Of a stretch of DNA of 64,000 nucleotides, positions 21,597-32,556 are shown in pieces; the stretch's first letter is position 1, and every line of letters begins with the position of its first letter. The DNA comes from Porogramme epimiltina (lineage: Eukaryota > Basidiomycota > Agaricomycetes > Polyporales > Polyporaceae): contig FTLJ01000449.1 of the NCBI GenBank assembly GCA_900155495.1, forward strand, positions 1-64,000. The letters are read 5' to 3'. A program made the position numbers and the translations under genes. Under the pieces are notes generated by a model. The model was not told the DNA's origin. It saw only the letters and a list, made by a program, of their open reading frames with translations, and did not search any database.

Positions 21597-23836
21597 ATGG
21601 ACTCTGACGACAAAAATCCGGGAGAAAAGCTCCCCGTTCAGACCCATGTTACCTCCTCACAACCTGCTGTCCTCGATATCGAGCATGCCGTAGTGGCAGA
21701 CGACCCTCGAACATGGTCCAAGCCCCGCAAGGTACATCCATCACCTGTACGGTACACCCCGTACTGACCTTTCGCTTGTTACATCCAATTACCTTGGCGG
21801 AAATACAAATGCCCTTCTCGGCATGGTGCCCTTCTCTTTGCCTATTCAGCTAGTAGTCGTCGCGACAGTGTCCGCCGCGAGCATGATCGCTGGCCTCAGC
21901 GCGAACATCTACAATCGTGAGCACGGCCCTAGCGGCCTGAGGCAGTTCCCTTCTCCACACCCGACACGGTGAGATTTACTGCGTCGCGCGCCTGCGCCCG
22001 CCCAGCGTCCATATCCCAGATTGAGGAGCAGCTGCATGCGTCGAGCGGGGACGTTGCGCTCAGCCTCTCCCTCTTCATCGCTCTCCAGGGCGGCATTCCA
22101 CTTGTATGGAGCACACTAAGCGAGTTCTGGGGAAGGAAGGTACGTTCCATGCTGCCACCGCACTGTGGCCTGCAGGAGTCTCACCACGTTATCCATTCAC
22201 AGAAAATCTATCTTCTAGCTACTGTGCTATGCATGGTCGGATGTATCGTCGCCGCATTATCCAAGACCATCGGGGTCCTCATCGGCATGCGCTGCTTCCA
22301 GGCCGTAGGGTACGTTACACCCCTTCTCTCGCTGCTCCTGCTCATCCTTTCGCATGTCTATCCCCAGGTCCAGCGCCGTCATCTCCCTCGGCGCCTCCAC
22401 CCTTGCAGACATCTACGAGCCCGCGCAGCGCGGGACAATGATGGGGATCTACTACAGCGCGCCCCTCCTCGGGCCCTCTCTCGGTCCCATCCTCGGCGGC
22501 GTCCTGACACAGGCCTTCAGCTGGCGCGCCACGTTCTGGTTCCTGGCGATCTTCGTCGGCCTCTGCTTCGTCTCCTTCATTCCCTTCAAGGACACCTTCC
22601 GCCGCGAGCGCTCGCTCACCTACCAGGCCGCGCTCCGCCGCCGCCGCGCCCTCATCTCCGCCAAAGGCTCCGAAGTGTCCAGTCTCTCGCAAGTCACTGC
22701 CGTATCTCGTGCGGTGTCGCCGCAGCCCGCGCGCGAAGTCGCGAAGGGGCGCGACGCGATCGAGGAGCTCGCGCATGACAGGGACGTCGAGAAGCAGCAG
22801 CAGCCGATGCGCGAGGAGGCCGAGGCGGATCCCATGGATGATATCAAGCTCACTCTGGCCGACGTCAACCCCATCAAGCCAATCGTTCACGTACTACGGA
22901 GGATGAACAACGTCACTATCCTCACGGCATCAGGTATGTTACTCCTGGAGCGTATCGCGGCTTGCGCGCCCTAACCGGTTCTGTTTCGCAGGCATGATTT
23001 TCGGTCTAAGTTACTGCATCTCCTACACGTGCTCGAGAACGTTGGCGAACGAATACGGTTACGACGCTCTCAAAATTGGCCTTGTCTTGCTTTCGTTCGG
23101 CGTTGGTAAGTCTGGTCATCGCTGCGTTCTGACCCCTCCCGGCACCCCCTCACCCCATCTTTCACAGGCTCTCTGGTGGGCAGCGTGTTTGGCGGGCGGT
23201 ACTCCGACTACGTCTTCAAGAAACTCAAAGAACGTAACGGGGGCACCAGCACCCCAGAGGTACGAGCTTCTCCCGCTTCGCAGCCGCCGCCTTATCTAAC
23301 GCTTACTCTTCTCTGCCGTCAAGATGCGGTTGCAGAGCACGCTCTACTTCATGCCCTTCCTCCCCCTCTCCGTGATTGCGTACGGATGGGTGTGCCAGCA
23401 GCACGTCCACGTCTCCGCAATCTGCGTGATGCTCTTCCTCGCAGGCTTGTTTTCCATGTTTGTCTCCAGCGTCAAATGGAATCCTGTTGCGCATGCTCAC
23501 CCGCGCTTCTCCAGATCCATTTACACGAGTACCCTCGCATACATCGTCGACGCGAACACGGGCCGCTCCTCATCTGCTGTCGCCGCGAACAGCGCGTTCC
23601 GGGGCCTCACGGCCTTCATCGCTACCGAAGTGGCTGCCCCACTCCAGGTACGTAAACGCTCGTCAGTCTTGCGAGGGCCGCGGCTGACGGCGCTGTAGAT
23701 CGCGATCGGGGACGGCGGCTTGTACTCCCTCTGGGCGGGACTTATGGTCGTCACTGACATCCTCATCCTGCTCGTATGGTGGCGCGGGGGCGCGTGGCGT
23801 GAAAAGTGGGAGCTCAAGGAGCGGAGCAAGATATAG
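21597..23836 (+). CDS. MFS transporter, DHA1 drug:H+ antiporter type
   Basis: Exons: 21597-21731, 21850-21916, 22006-22139, 22203-22309, 22368-22933, 22992-23105, 23168-23259, 23324-23457, 23515-23647, 23699-23836 (539 residues, one frame). The N-terminal DDPRTWSKPRK precedes the first helix, as in many fungal DHA1 proteins. SEFWGRKKIYL is the loop 2-3 motif A region, and GASTLADIYEPAQRGTMMG and PILGGVLTQAFSWR are the helix 4-5 signatures. A charged central loop ends in DIKLTLADVNP, also typical. About twelve helices are expected. Substrate cannot be told from sequence: toxins, drugs or small metabolites are possible. It is transcribed away from the phytochrome, so shared light-dependent control is possible but unproven. 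Confidence 0.9.
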
Positions 23837-24050
23837 ACGAGCCACGCTTCCTCACCCTTTTCTCTCCTGGGACTTTTTCACTCTTACTTAATTGGTTAGA
23901 ACTGACGAGGATTAGATGCTTCACGAACTCCATAGACGACACTGTATCCATACAGCGATTAGAGTATCGTGACCCACGACGTTGACGCCTAATGCCATTC
24001 CTCATACGCATGTTACAACATTCTCCAGAACCTGACCCTGCCCATCTTCT

Positions 24051-25467
24051 TCACTGCTGGTCGGGGCCCGCAAGATGCGAGACGTCCTCCTGGTAATCCT
24101 GCCACCTCACGAGCTCCCCCTGCTCGTTCCCGCTAAATGCGTTGATCACGCCGCCCTGTGTGCGAGAGCCGAACAAGACCAGCGGTCAGCCACCCAGCTC
24201 CACACATTCAAACTCGAAGCGGGGCCGGGGTTCGAGCCCGTCGGAGGTCTAGGGAATAGCACGGGTCGGGTAAACCCGCAGCGGGTACGGGTAGGAACCC
24301 GCGCGGGTACGGGTAAGGGTTGCTCGTCGGTGTACCCGCGATGTACCCGTACCCGTCAGCGCGGGTAGGGGGTAACCCGCGGGTACCTGCAATACGTGCT
24401 CGACACCCTGCGTAGGGAGACAAAAGCATCCATAGACTATCGCATGGCACGACGAAGATGTAGGCCGCACCCTAGTTCTCCACGCGCGAGCCTGTAGGGG
24501 TCGGGGAGGGTGGCAGCCCTGCGTGCGACTTCGGGCGCTTTGTCGACAACGTCTCTACCGATGACGCAACGAGCATGAACGGTACGTGTATCCTTCGGCG
24601 CGACTCCTCGGAGCTTATCATTCACATCCCCTACGTCTCCCTCTCCCTTGTAGCCTGCGTAGTCCAACGCGTGGAGTACCAAAGCCGTAGGGTGACCTCA
24701 AGTTGTCTCCTCCCCACAAGAAGGTTGGGCTGCCAGTGGTCTCGCACTTCACGGAACCGCGCTAGCTTTGCACCAGCAGCAGGACGCATACGCCTACGCC
24801 GTCACAGAAGGGCCCCTCGGCGGTTTCATTGAACCCGACTTTTCTGTGCGCATCGCCGGGCACCCTGGGAAACAAGGACTGGTATGTGAGTTCTAAGTTC
24901 GAGGCGGGGTCGCCTGCTTACACATCTTCCATCGCGACGTGCGGGGTGTGCGCATGCGCTCGGGCTCGTGTGCGCACGTAGGTGCTATGCAAGGTTTAAG
25001 TGTAATTTTGCATGGCCGCCCCTACAGGAACTCACTCTACATTTGGACTAGTGAAGAGTACCACGGGTACTCGCGGGTGTACCCGTAACCCGCACAACGC
25101 CACCCGTACCCGCAGCATACCCGTACCCGTGCCCGCGGGTAGAAAACCCGCGCGGGTCGGGTAAGGGTAGACCTGAATTTACCCGTACCCGACCCGTGCT
25201 ATGCCCTACGGAGGTCCGATCTCGACGCACTCGCGCCCGCGCCCGCTCCGCAATGCAACAGAAATGATGGCGACTTACCCGTGGTTGGATGCGCTGCTTG
25301 ACGTCCGGGGGGAGGTTAGTCCCGGCCCCGGCGTGTACCCCGTCACCGTGTGGAGGGAGGAAGCTCGCTGCCTTCTCTTCTGTGGCACGCGGCGGCGGCA
25401 CGGCCCCCGTGGTGGTCGCGAGGCCGAACAGTGCCAGTGCGATGAGGTGGAAGTACGCGTGCTTCAT
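24051..25467 (-). CDS. Small secreted protein, two exons, intron carries a hAT-like element
   Basis: Exon 1 is 25279-25467 and exon 2 is 24051-24155, joined in phase 0 to 97 residues. Exon 1 starts with a clear signal peptide (MKHAYFHLIALALFGLATTT) and a Pro/Ala region. Exon 2 adds FSGNEQGELVRWQDYQEDV and stops. The donor is GTAAGT and the acceptor CACACAG. The 1123-bp intron is far longer than others in the window; removing the inserted element and one target-site copy leaves 156 bp. I do not recognise the protein. Whether the element allows normal splicing is not visible. Lack of cysteines argues against a classical cysteine-rich effector. Confidence 0.6.
24242..24249. repeat. Target-site duplication, left copy
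   Basis: CGGAGGTC immediately before the left inverted repeat; identical to 25209-25216. Confidence 0.85.
24250..25208. mobile_element. Non-autonomous hAT-like transposable element (959 bp)
   Basis: Terminal inverted repeats of 23 bp lie at 24250-24272 and 25186-25208 and match at 22 of 23 positions; each begins TAGGG, which fits the hAT end consensus. The element is flanked by a perfect 8-bp direct repeat, CGGAGGTC (24242-24249 and 25209-25216), the target-site length known for hAT elements. Subterminal blocks of GGGTACGGGTA-like repeats occupy about 24270-24400 and 25055-25186 in inverted orientation. No transposase is encoded, so movement would need one supplied in trans. The middle has a coding-like stretch (see findings). 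Confidence 0.88.
25209..25216. repeat. Target-site duplication, right copy
   Basis: CGGAGGTC immediately after the right inverted repeat; identical to 24242-24249. Confidence 0.85.
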
Positions 25468-27259
25468 GGCTAGGGAGGCGTTGTTCGGGGTTTCAACTAG
25501 TGGGAGTGCGCGAGGAGAGTGGGCGTGTGGGTGGTTGGAAGGATGGTGGTTGTTGCGGCCGAGGTGCGATCGACCGAGAGATATAGGAATTGGGGATGGA
25601 GGCTGGCACATCGTCACCCGGTCGACGTCAGCCTCCAGGGTGATCGATGCCACTGTCAGCAATGTCCAAATAGTTGCCGCCGATCTCCCCATGACCCAGG
25701 AAGCGTAGCAAGCACCCCAGTAGGGTATCCGTATTAAGAGAATGTGAGACGTGCAGCAGTGAAGATTATCAACGATTAGAGGGGCGCGAGCGTGCGGCCG
25801 ATGATATTGCTTGCACGCCGCGGCGGGCGTGACATGTTGGGGGAGGAGAGAGCGGGGGGCTCCGCAACCGAACGAAGGGGGCGAGGGATCCGAATTGCGG
25901 CACCGGTGAATGGACAGAACTCTTCACTGTGCATTCCGACGGTGGAATAGTGCGAGGGCTGCTACGCACAGCAGCATTTCGGCGCGCACAACACAGCCCA
26001 TTGACTACGAACCGTCATGCTCGAATTCTAGCCGCCCGTCTGCAAGGTGGGGAAGCACCACAACCAGTGCACAATTGATCGTGCGCAACGACTTGCGTAC
26101 GAACTTCTAACTGCGCATGGAGGCTGAGTATTTGGGCAGCTCGGAGCCCCTGAGAAAGTAAAAACACCGTGACGACCTCTCAAATATTTCTAGAGGCATA
26201 CCTCTCGATACATAGCGCTGCCGGTGCCCGATATATCTTATTAGGGGAGAAAAAATCTACAACAGAAGACACATGAGCCTTGGCTGAGTATGTTCAGAGC
26301 AAGGTGCTTTCCTTCAAGCGCCGAACGGGCAGGTACAGCCGCGGATAGCCACACTCGTGCGCTGGCCAAAATATTGCTGCGCGCAGCATAGCATTCGCCA
26401 TGCGAGTGCACGACGGATCGTCACGCGCAGGCGCGGCCGCAACACTTCAATTCGCCTGTACGACGCCCAGCTGCGGAGATGCGGGCACAGTGAGTCCTGT
26501 GGTATGCGTGGCTGCGGAAGCTTTCATGTCGATGAGAGAAAGTGTCGCGGTGGGCGAGCTCTACGCTCATCAAAGGAACGCAGCCCAGTGGCATTCTCAG
26601 GAGCCGGGGGTTTGAGTGCTGTGGTCCGGTCGACCGGGCGATGTCGCGTGTAATGGGTGCCTTGTGGATTGCATACGGAAGCTAGGGGCCTTTACGCCGT
26701 CCTTGCGACCGTTCTCGTTGATGTGATGGTGCACCATTGGGAGCTGAATCTGTCGTGTATGAGCGCCTCGCCGAAACGCATTCTTCGCTAGCGTTGCGCC
26801 GATGGTGTCATCGGGCGCCGCCGATCTCTTTCTCCGTGAACGTCGAGGCAGAGTTTGGATGCTCCATGTCCGGAGGAGAAAGGCCGGTAGGTGTTCTGCC
26901 GCCGTGCAGAAGGACATCCTTGACTCGAGACCGAGTTAGTCGGAGGGATAGGGTGTGGGGAAGACACAGCCCCCGGGCGTGGGCAGGCTGAGGTTGGTCA
27001 GAGGATCTCGATGACGCCGTGGGCGCTCTCGCGTCTGGATCAGTGATTTGAAATCGTCCCTTCAGACCGGGCAGCCGGGCTAAGCGTCGCCATCGCGCCT
27101 CGATGCTTGCCCGCTCGACAAGTTATTTGTTTGGTGCTCCGGCTTCGTTCAATCTTTGATTGCATCTCGTCTTCCGCCAAACCTTGTCGACTTTGACGCA
27201 GCGACAATCCTCATAAGATGCCCTCTTGTCATCACCAGTGACCCCCTTTCACGCACGGC
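25468..27259. other. 1.8-kb intergenic stretch
   Basis: Divergent space between the small secreted gene and the first Zn2Cys6 factor. Frames at 26357-26653 and 26597-26917 show no motif or credible splice partners. No gene called. Confidence 0.4.
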
Positions 27260-30200
27260 ATGCACTCCCTCCTCACCGCCGCTTCCCACCCTCATGATCC
27301 CCTCGCATGGCTCGACGAAATTTCCGGTTTCCATCCTACAGGCCTTGTCGGCAACTCTGAGGAGCTTATCTCCTCAGATTCATCCCAGTCTGCACCTTCT
27401 GGACAGTCGCCGTTTTCTGGCTCTCTCACCCCTCTCAATCCCGCCAATTCAACCTCTGAGTCTCCCGAGCACCTTGCCTCTAACGATGATGGATATGCGT
27501 CTGAAACATCTACTTCCGACTCCTCCTCTTCTTCGCGGCAAGCGAAAAAGGCCAGGATTGCCTTAGACCCAAGTCAGCCGTTGACCGCGAAGGGCAAGCC
27601 ACGTGCTCGTGTATATGTAGCATGTCATGAGTGGTGAGTACCACCATGGAGATGATAGCGAATTCGGCCGTTTGCTCCGTGACTCTCGAGACGGACGTGG
27701 TTATGGTGAGCTTCCTTCCTTCTACCTCGTGATGGGGCGCAGCATAAGGCCCATCACCGGGTTCTAAGTCGAAGGCCGCTATATCACGTCCAGTTCTCTA
27801 CGCAAGTCCATGTCGGCCAGGCTCCCTCCTCTCGCTTGAGTTGTCTTCAGCTCTGACCTCCATCCTGCAGCCGCACCCGCAAGATCCGTTGTGATGGCGC
27901 GAAGCCTGTCTGCTTCAACTGTCAGCGCAGGGACGCGAGCTTAGAGCACTGCACCTATGACGCCGCACCGAAGCGCCGCGGGCAGGACAAAATCCCCGGT
28001 TCGAGGACCCGCACTGGCCCCGGCAAACCAGACCCGCGACATATCCAGCCATCCGACCACGACGGAGAGTGTCGGTCTGGCAGTCCCAGATCCCGTGCAA
28101 GAAGTCGCGCCTCCGCCAAACCGCACTTCGAGGTCAGTTGAGTCCCCTTGCAACCATGCCGCAGCGTTGGAGCGTGTCGTCCTCTCGAGATCGGACCGCA
28201 CTCGCGCCGCCAGCATTGACGGGCACCATGAGGCCTGCTCCCCCTGGGGAGATCCTAGTCGCGCCCCATGTCTAAACGGCTCGCGCTAGCCTATCCTGGG
28301 CCGGCGCTGCCTCTGGTCACCAGAAAGTGCACCAGCCTTTCTACGACCCCTTGCTCCCGAACTCAGCTGATATACCATTTTTGTCCAGAATCTCCTCCAG
28401 GGATTCGACCCTGCAGCGTTCGACCCCGAGGACGTCGAGTCCTATCGCCTTCCCACCCCTCCCCCCATGGCCATGCATGCCAACGAGGACGAAGACGAGG
28501 CCGAGACTTCTAATCAAGGGCAGCAAATAGCAGCTACGCCCAGCATGAAGTTCGCACGTGAAACATGGTGGGACGCCCTCCTTGTAACCTACACAAATGA
28601 CTCGGAAGGATGCGTGGTTGTGGACGGGACCCTATCTAACGAACAACGCCTAGACGCCACGCAACGAATCTTCACCGACATTCGAACACTGCTCCGCGCC
28701 TCGCTCTACTGGGCCAGCTTTATGCACCTCCCGCGCTTCTTCGAGACTATCCTGGATCCCGTCCGGCGCCAGACGGTTCAACCAGCTCTCCTCATCGGCA
28801 TGCTAGCCGTTGGTGCCCTTGTGAAGCGTGCCAAGGACAGAACCGATTATGCCAAGGACAGAAAACGTGCCATGAAACTTGTGGACCACGCACACTCCGC
28901 CATCCAAGCCAGCCTGGCCTCGAACTGGGTTGACGTAGGACTTGTAGAAGCAGCTTGGGTGAGTTTATCTTCGCGTTCCCACGTCTCCGCTCTCCTAATC
29001 TATCTCCTCAGTTTGTCTCTTACTTTGAGATGCATGGGCACAACCAACACAAGACAGAACGTTGTCGATCCTCGATGCTCCTTCTCGACTCCCTCATCCG
29101 CCTCCTCTCCCTCACTACCCTCGATGTCACACATCCACAAGGCCGATACGCAATATTTTACACCTACCAGTTGAACGGCGCCAGCACCACTGCATCCAGT
29201 CCACCTTTCATGCGCCATGACCCCAGGGCCAACTCCTTCCCATATCCCGCCGCGCCATGCAGTACCAATCCACCCGATGAGCCCGGCGGCGGGGCGCCCG
29301 GTCACACTTCGGGCTGCGGTTGCGAGAAGTACACTCTGAAACAACAATGGCCGACTGTGGCTACGATCGCACCGCTCTGGCAAGCGACGGCGATGTGGCC
29401 GCAGGGCAAGGATCTGGTCGAAGGCGAAGTCCAGAAGGAAGAAGGGCGTCGGCTAGTGTGGTCTAGCATCATGCTCACCTCAAGCTACGAGAGCGCAGCC
29501 CTCGACCCTCGGAACCAGGAGGACCGCCTCAACCTCCATCTCGAAGACTATCATAATGTTTGTACTTTACCCCCTACGCTCTCAGCCGGATCTTGTCTAA
29601 ATGTCTTTCCCAGCTTGCCGTGCTTTTCCCAGGGGAGACGGTCCGCGACAAGGGGTTCGCGCCCGTACGCCGGGACAACGTCTGGAACTTGTGCATTCGT
29701 GCGATGTTGCTCTGGTACACGAGCATGCGCACGCGGGCCAATGCGCGCCTCAGCTTGCAAGAGCGCGCTGAGTTCGCAACTAACGCTTGGCTCGAGGCGG
29801 ACGCGATCGAGGCGGCGCTTGACGCCCATTCTTGCAACCTCGAGGCTGGGACTCTCTATCAAGCGCGGGAGTACCTGTTTAAGTGAGTGGGTCTCGTTTC
29901 CGGCCTCTGTAGTCGTATACTGACTGGGTATATCGCCTTCCAGCTGCAGAATGTGTGTATCACATGAGTTCAGGCTATTTGCCCCTCAGGTTACGACGTG
30001 CGTTTTTCCTTCAACGTTGACTTGATATCACCCTCCTCATAGCAGTGCCTTTTTAGAAACGGTTTCATGTCCATCTATCGCGAGAAGGCAGAAACATGGC
30101 GTACGTTCCGCGCCTCTTACTTCCGCACCCATTCTAACCCGAGGGCTTCCCAGTGCGCACTCAAATGTGGGTGGCCGATTGGATCTGGAAGGGTCTACGT

Positions 30201-30688
30201 GACCCCGACAACATTCTCGCCGGTCGACCGCTCCTGCTCTACTGGTTCATGGGCCACATCAACCGGTGCGCTCCATCGCCTTCATTTGTAGCTTCGTGGT
30301 CATCTCATCTTTAGTTCTGCCCATTCAGCGCGCTCTCAATCTTCGACTACGACCCCACATTGCTCATCGCTCTCGAAGCAGCAAAAGTGTTTACGAAGCC
30401 CTTGGAATACTTGCTGCGCCTTTGGCCAGGAGACTGTGAGCCCTTTCGCTGAACCCTTGCAACGTATTTCTAAGCCTCTTTCCGCATACAGACCAGAGGC
30501 GGAAGTGGGAGACCCTCCGGATCGCATTGGTGCAAGCTTGTCTCAGGGGTGGTGTCGACCCGCCCGCATGTGCCTTTACCATTCCCCCTGATCCCCTACC
30601 TCAAGACAGTGGCAACAAGGAGAGGGAAAACACAACCAACGCGACTGTCGAGGAGGTTGTGGAAGTGCCTTCAACTTCAGGACTCTGA
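27260..30688 (+). CDS. Zn2Cys6 transcription factor 1 (fungal-specific TF domain)
   Basis: Exons: 27260-27633, 27871-28132, 28389-28958, 29012-29557, 29614-29882, 29944-29997, 30057-30100, 30154-30265, 30329-30435, 30492-30688 (844 residues). The binuclear cluster spans the first intron: C122-x2-C125-x6-C132-x6-C139-x2-C142-x9-C152, with ACHECRTRKIRCDGAKPVC at its start. The remainder is the helical middle-homology region of fungal regulators, with blocks such as FARETWWDALL and RCRSSMLLLDSLIRLLSL that recur in factor 2. It should bind DNA in the nucleus. Introns 1 and 2 are unusually long (237 and 256 nt), and the second could hide a small exon, so the linker after the zinc cluster is uncertain. 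Its neighbour downstream is a pectin-side-chain esterase. Confidence 0.88.
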
Positions 30689-31655
30689 TACATCTCGAAT
30701 CCCTATCATTTGCAGGAGATCAACGTTAATGCCTTACGTAGAATCTAGATATACCTGTGCTCTCTATCATCGCTCTTAATAGCACTGTAATACTGTTTTA
30801 CCTACCTTCTCCAGCCTTCAGTATAGGAGTTCGAATGTGCTCAGGTCCTGACGATGACGTCACCACATGTTGAGCCGCTGCTGGGTGTACTAAATATGGT
30901 CATTCTCACGCTTCATTTAATTTTCCAGCCAGACAACGCCCAAACCTTATTCTGTTATACCCTCGCGACTCACGGTAATCTGTCCACACCCCGTTCACCT
31001 CCTCCGGAAATCTCTTGAGCATGGTCAAATATACTTAGAGGTATAGCGCCCCTCGAGTCCTTGATGGATTTAGCCCTCACTTCTCTCCACGCGCTTCAGG
31101 AACAAAGAATTCACACCGGCTCGGTATGCACGCAACCTCCGCCGCTCGTGACCGTCGCTCGTCGTCAACTGACGCGACAACGTCGGTGTTGCCCATGTGC
31201 GGCACCCTCGCCATCGCCCACGCGGCTCAAAACCGGAACATTTAACCAAGCCGCATAAGTTTGTCGGGTCAGAAGACTCCGAATCCACGGTCTTCACCTG
31301 CATACCTCCGCCCAGAAACTACGCGTCACCTACCCACGAGCGCGGAGCGCTGATCAGGAGGGCATCATCATCCGCTCTCTTTGAAGTGCTCGGGCATCGA
31401 AGAACCACACCGTGTCGGCGCGAAATGATCCTCCGTCCGCGGTCCGGGCCCGCCTCGCAAACGCGCGGGCCGAGTAAGGGCCGCCACCCTCTTCCCCCTC
31501 TGCCGCAGGATATTTAGGTCTCGCGGGTGGCCAGGCGTCGAGTCGGACGTCGTGGAAACAATCCTCGATTGACCCTCGAAAACGTACGAGCGGAACAACA
31601 GCCCCTCCCCTCTCCACCTACCCCCACCCTCTCAGCTCTTCTCTGTTTCGCCCCG
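30689..31655. other. Intergenic, upstream of the acetylesterase
   Basis: Holds the 3' end of factor 1 and the promoter of the esterase. No gene and no clear TATA box seen. Confidence 0.4.
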
Positions 31656-32556
31656 ATGAAGTTCTCCTTGCTTGCTCTCCTCCCTGCGTTGATCGTCTGC
31701 GCGGTTGCGCGACCCGCGGAGGATGCAAGGCTTGTCAAGCGGGCGCCGCCGAAGGTCTACCTTGCCGGTGACTCAACTATGGCTGCAAACGGTGGTGGCG
31801 TGGGTACTGGCACCGATGGTGAGCTGTTCTTGCTCCTAGTAGACTCGCGTGCTCATAATATGCGATCTTTCTCCCTTCCCTTCTACTCCCTCGCTGCTCC
31901 CTTGATGCACAGGATGGGGTCAGTACCTCCAACAGTCGCTCAGCGGCGCGACGGTCATCAACGACGCGATCGGGGGCCGCTCCGCGCGCTCGTACACGAA
32001 CGAGGGCCGCTTCCAGGCGATCGTCGACGTCGTCCAGCCAGGCGATATTGTCGTCATCGAGTTTGGGCACAACGACGGCGGCTCGCTCAGCACGACCGAC
32101 AACGGGCGCACCGACTGCTTCGGTGACGGCGAGCAGACGTGCATCAGTCCAACCACAGGCGAGACCGTCTATACTTTCGTCTTCTACGAGGTTCAGGCGG
32201 GAAAGGCACTCCAGGCGAAGGGCGCGAACGTCATATTCTCCTCGCAAACCCCGGACAACCCATGGGAGACCGGCACGTTCACGTACACGCCGAACCGCTT
32301 CGTCGGCTATGCGCAGACAGCTGCGAAAGCAATTGGCGCCCAGTACGTCGACCACGGCCAATACGTCGCGAACGAATTCCAGCGGCTGGGGCTCACGGCC
32401 GTCGACGCGTTCTACCCGAACGACCACACGCACACGAGCGTCGCGGGCGCGCAGGTCGTCGCAGCGCAGTTCGTCAAGAGCGTTCTGTGCGCTAACGACG
32501 TGCTCGCGCCATTTGTCGTCAACTCGACCAGCAGCATTCCCGGAAGTTGCGTCTGA
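31656..32556 (+). CDS. Rhamnogalacturonan acetylesterase, CE12 / SGNH hydrolase, secreted
   Basis: Exons 31656-31818 and 31913-32556 give 268 residues, the usual size of the family. A signal peptide (about 1-18) is followed by a short propeptide ending in Lys-Arg (28-29), a Kex2-type site. The SGNH blocks are present: YLAGDSTMA with S40, the glycine block INDAIGGRSARSY, FGHNDGG with N108, and FYPNDHTH with D225 and H228. The enzyme removes acetyl groups from the rhamnogalacturonan-I backbone of pectin outside the cell. It sits between two paralogous Zn2Cys6 factors on the same strand. Confidence 0.93.

Noticed and set aside
24225..24240. GGTTCGAGCCC string resembling a tRNA B-box
   Set aside because: No A-box or cloverleaf upstream; it lies in the intron flank of the small secreted gene.
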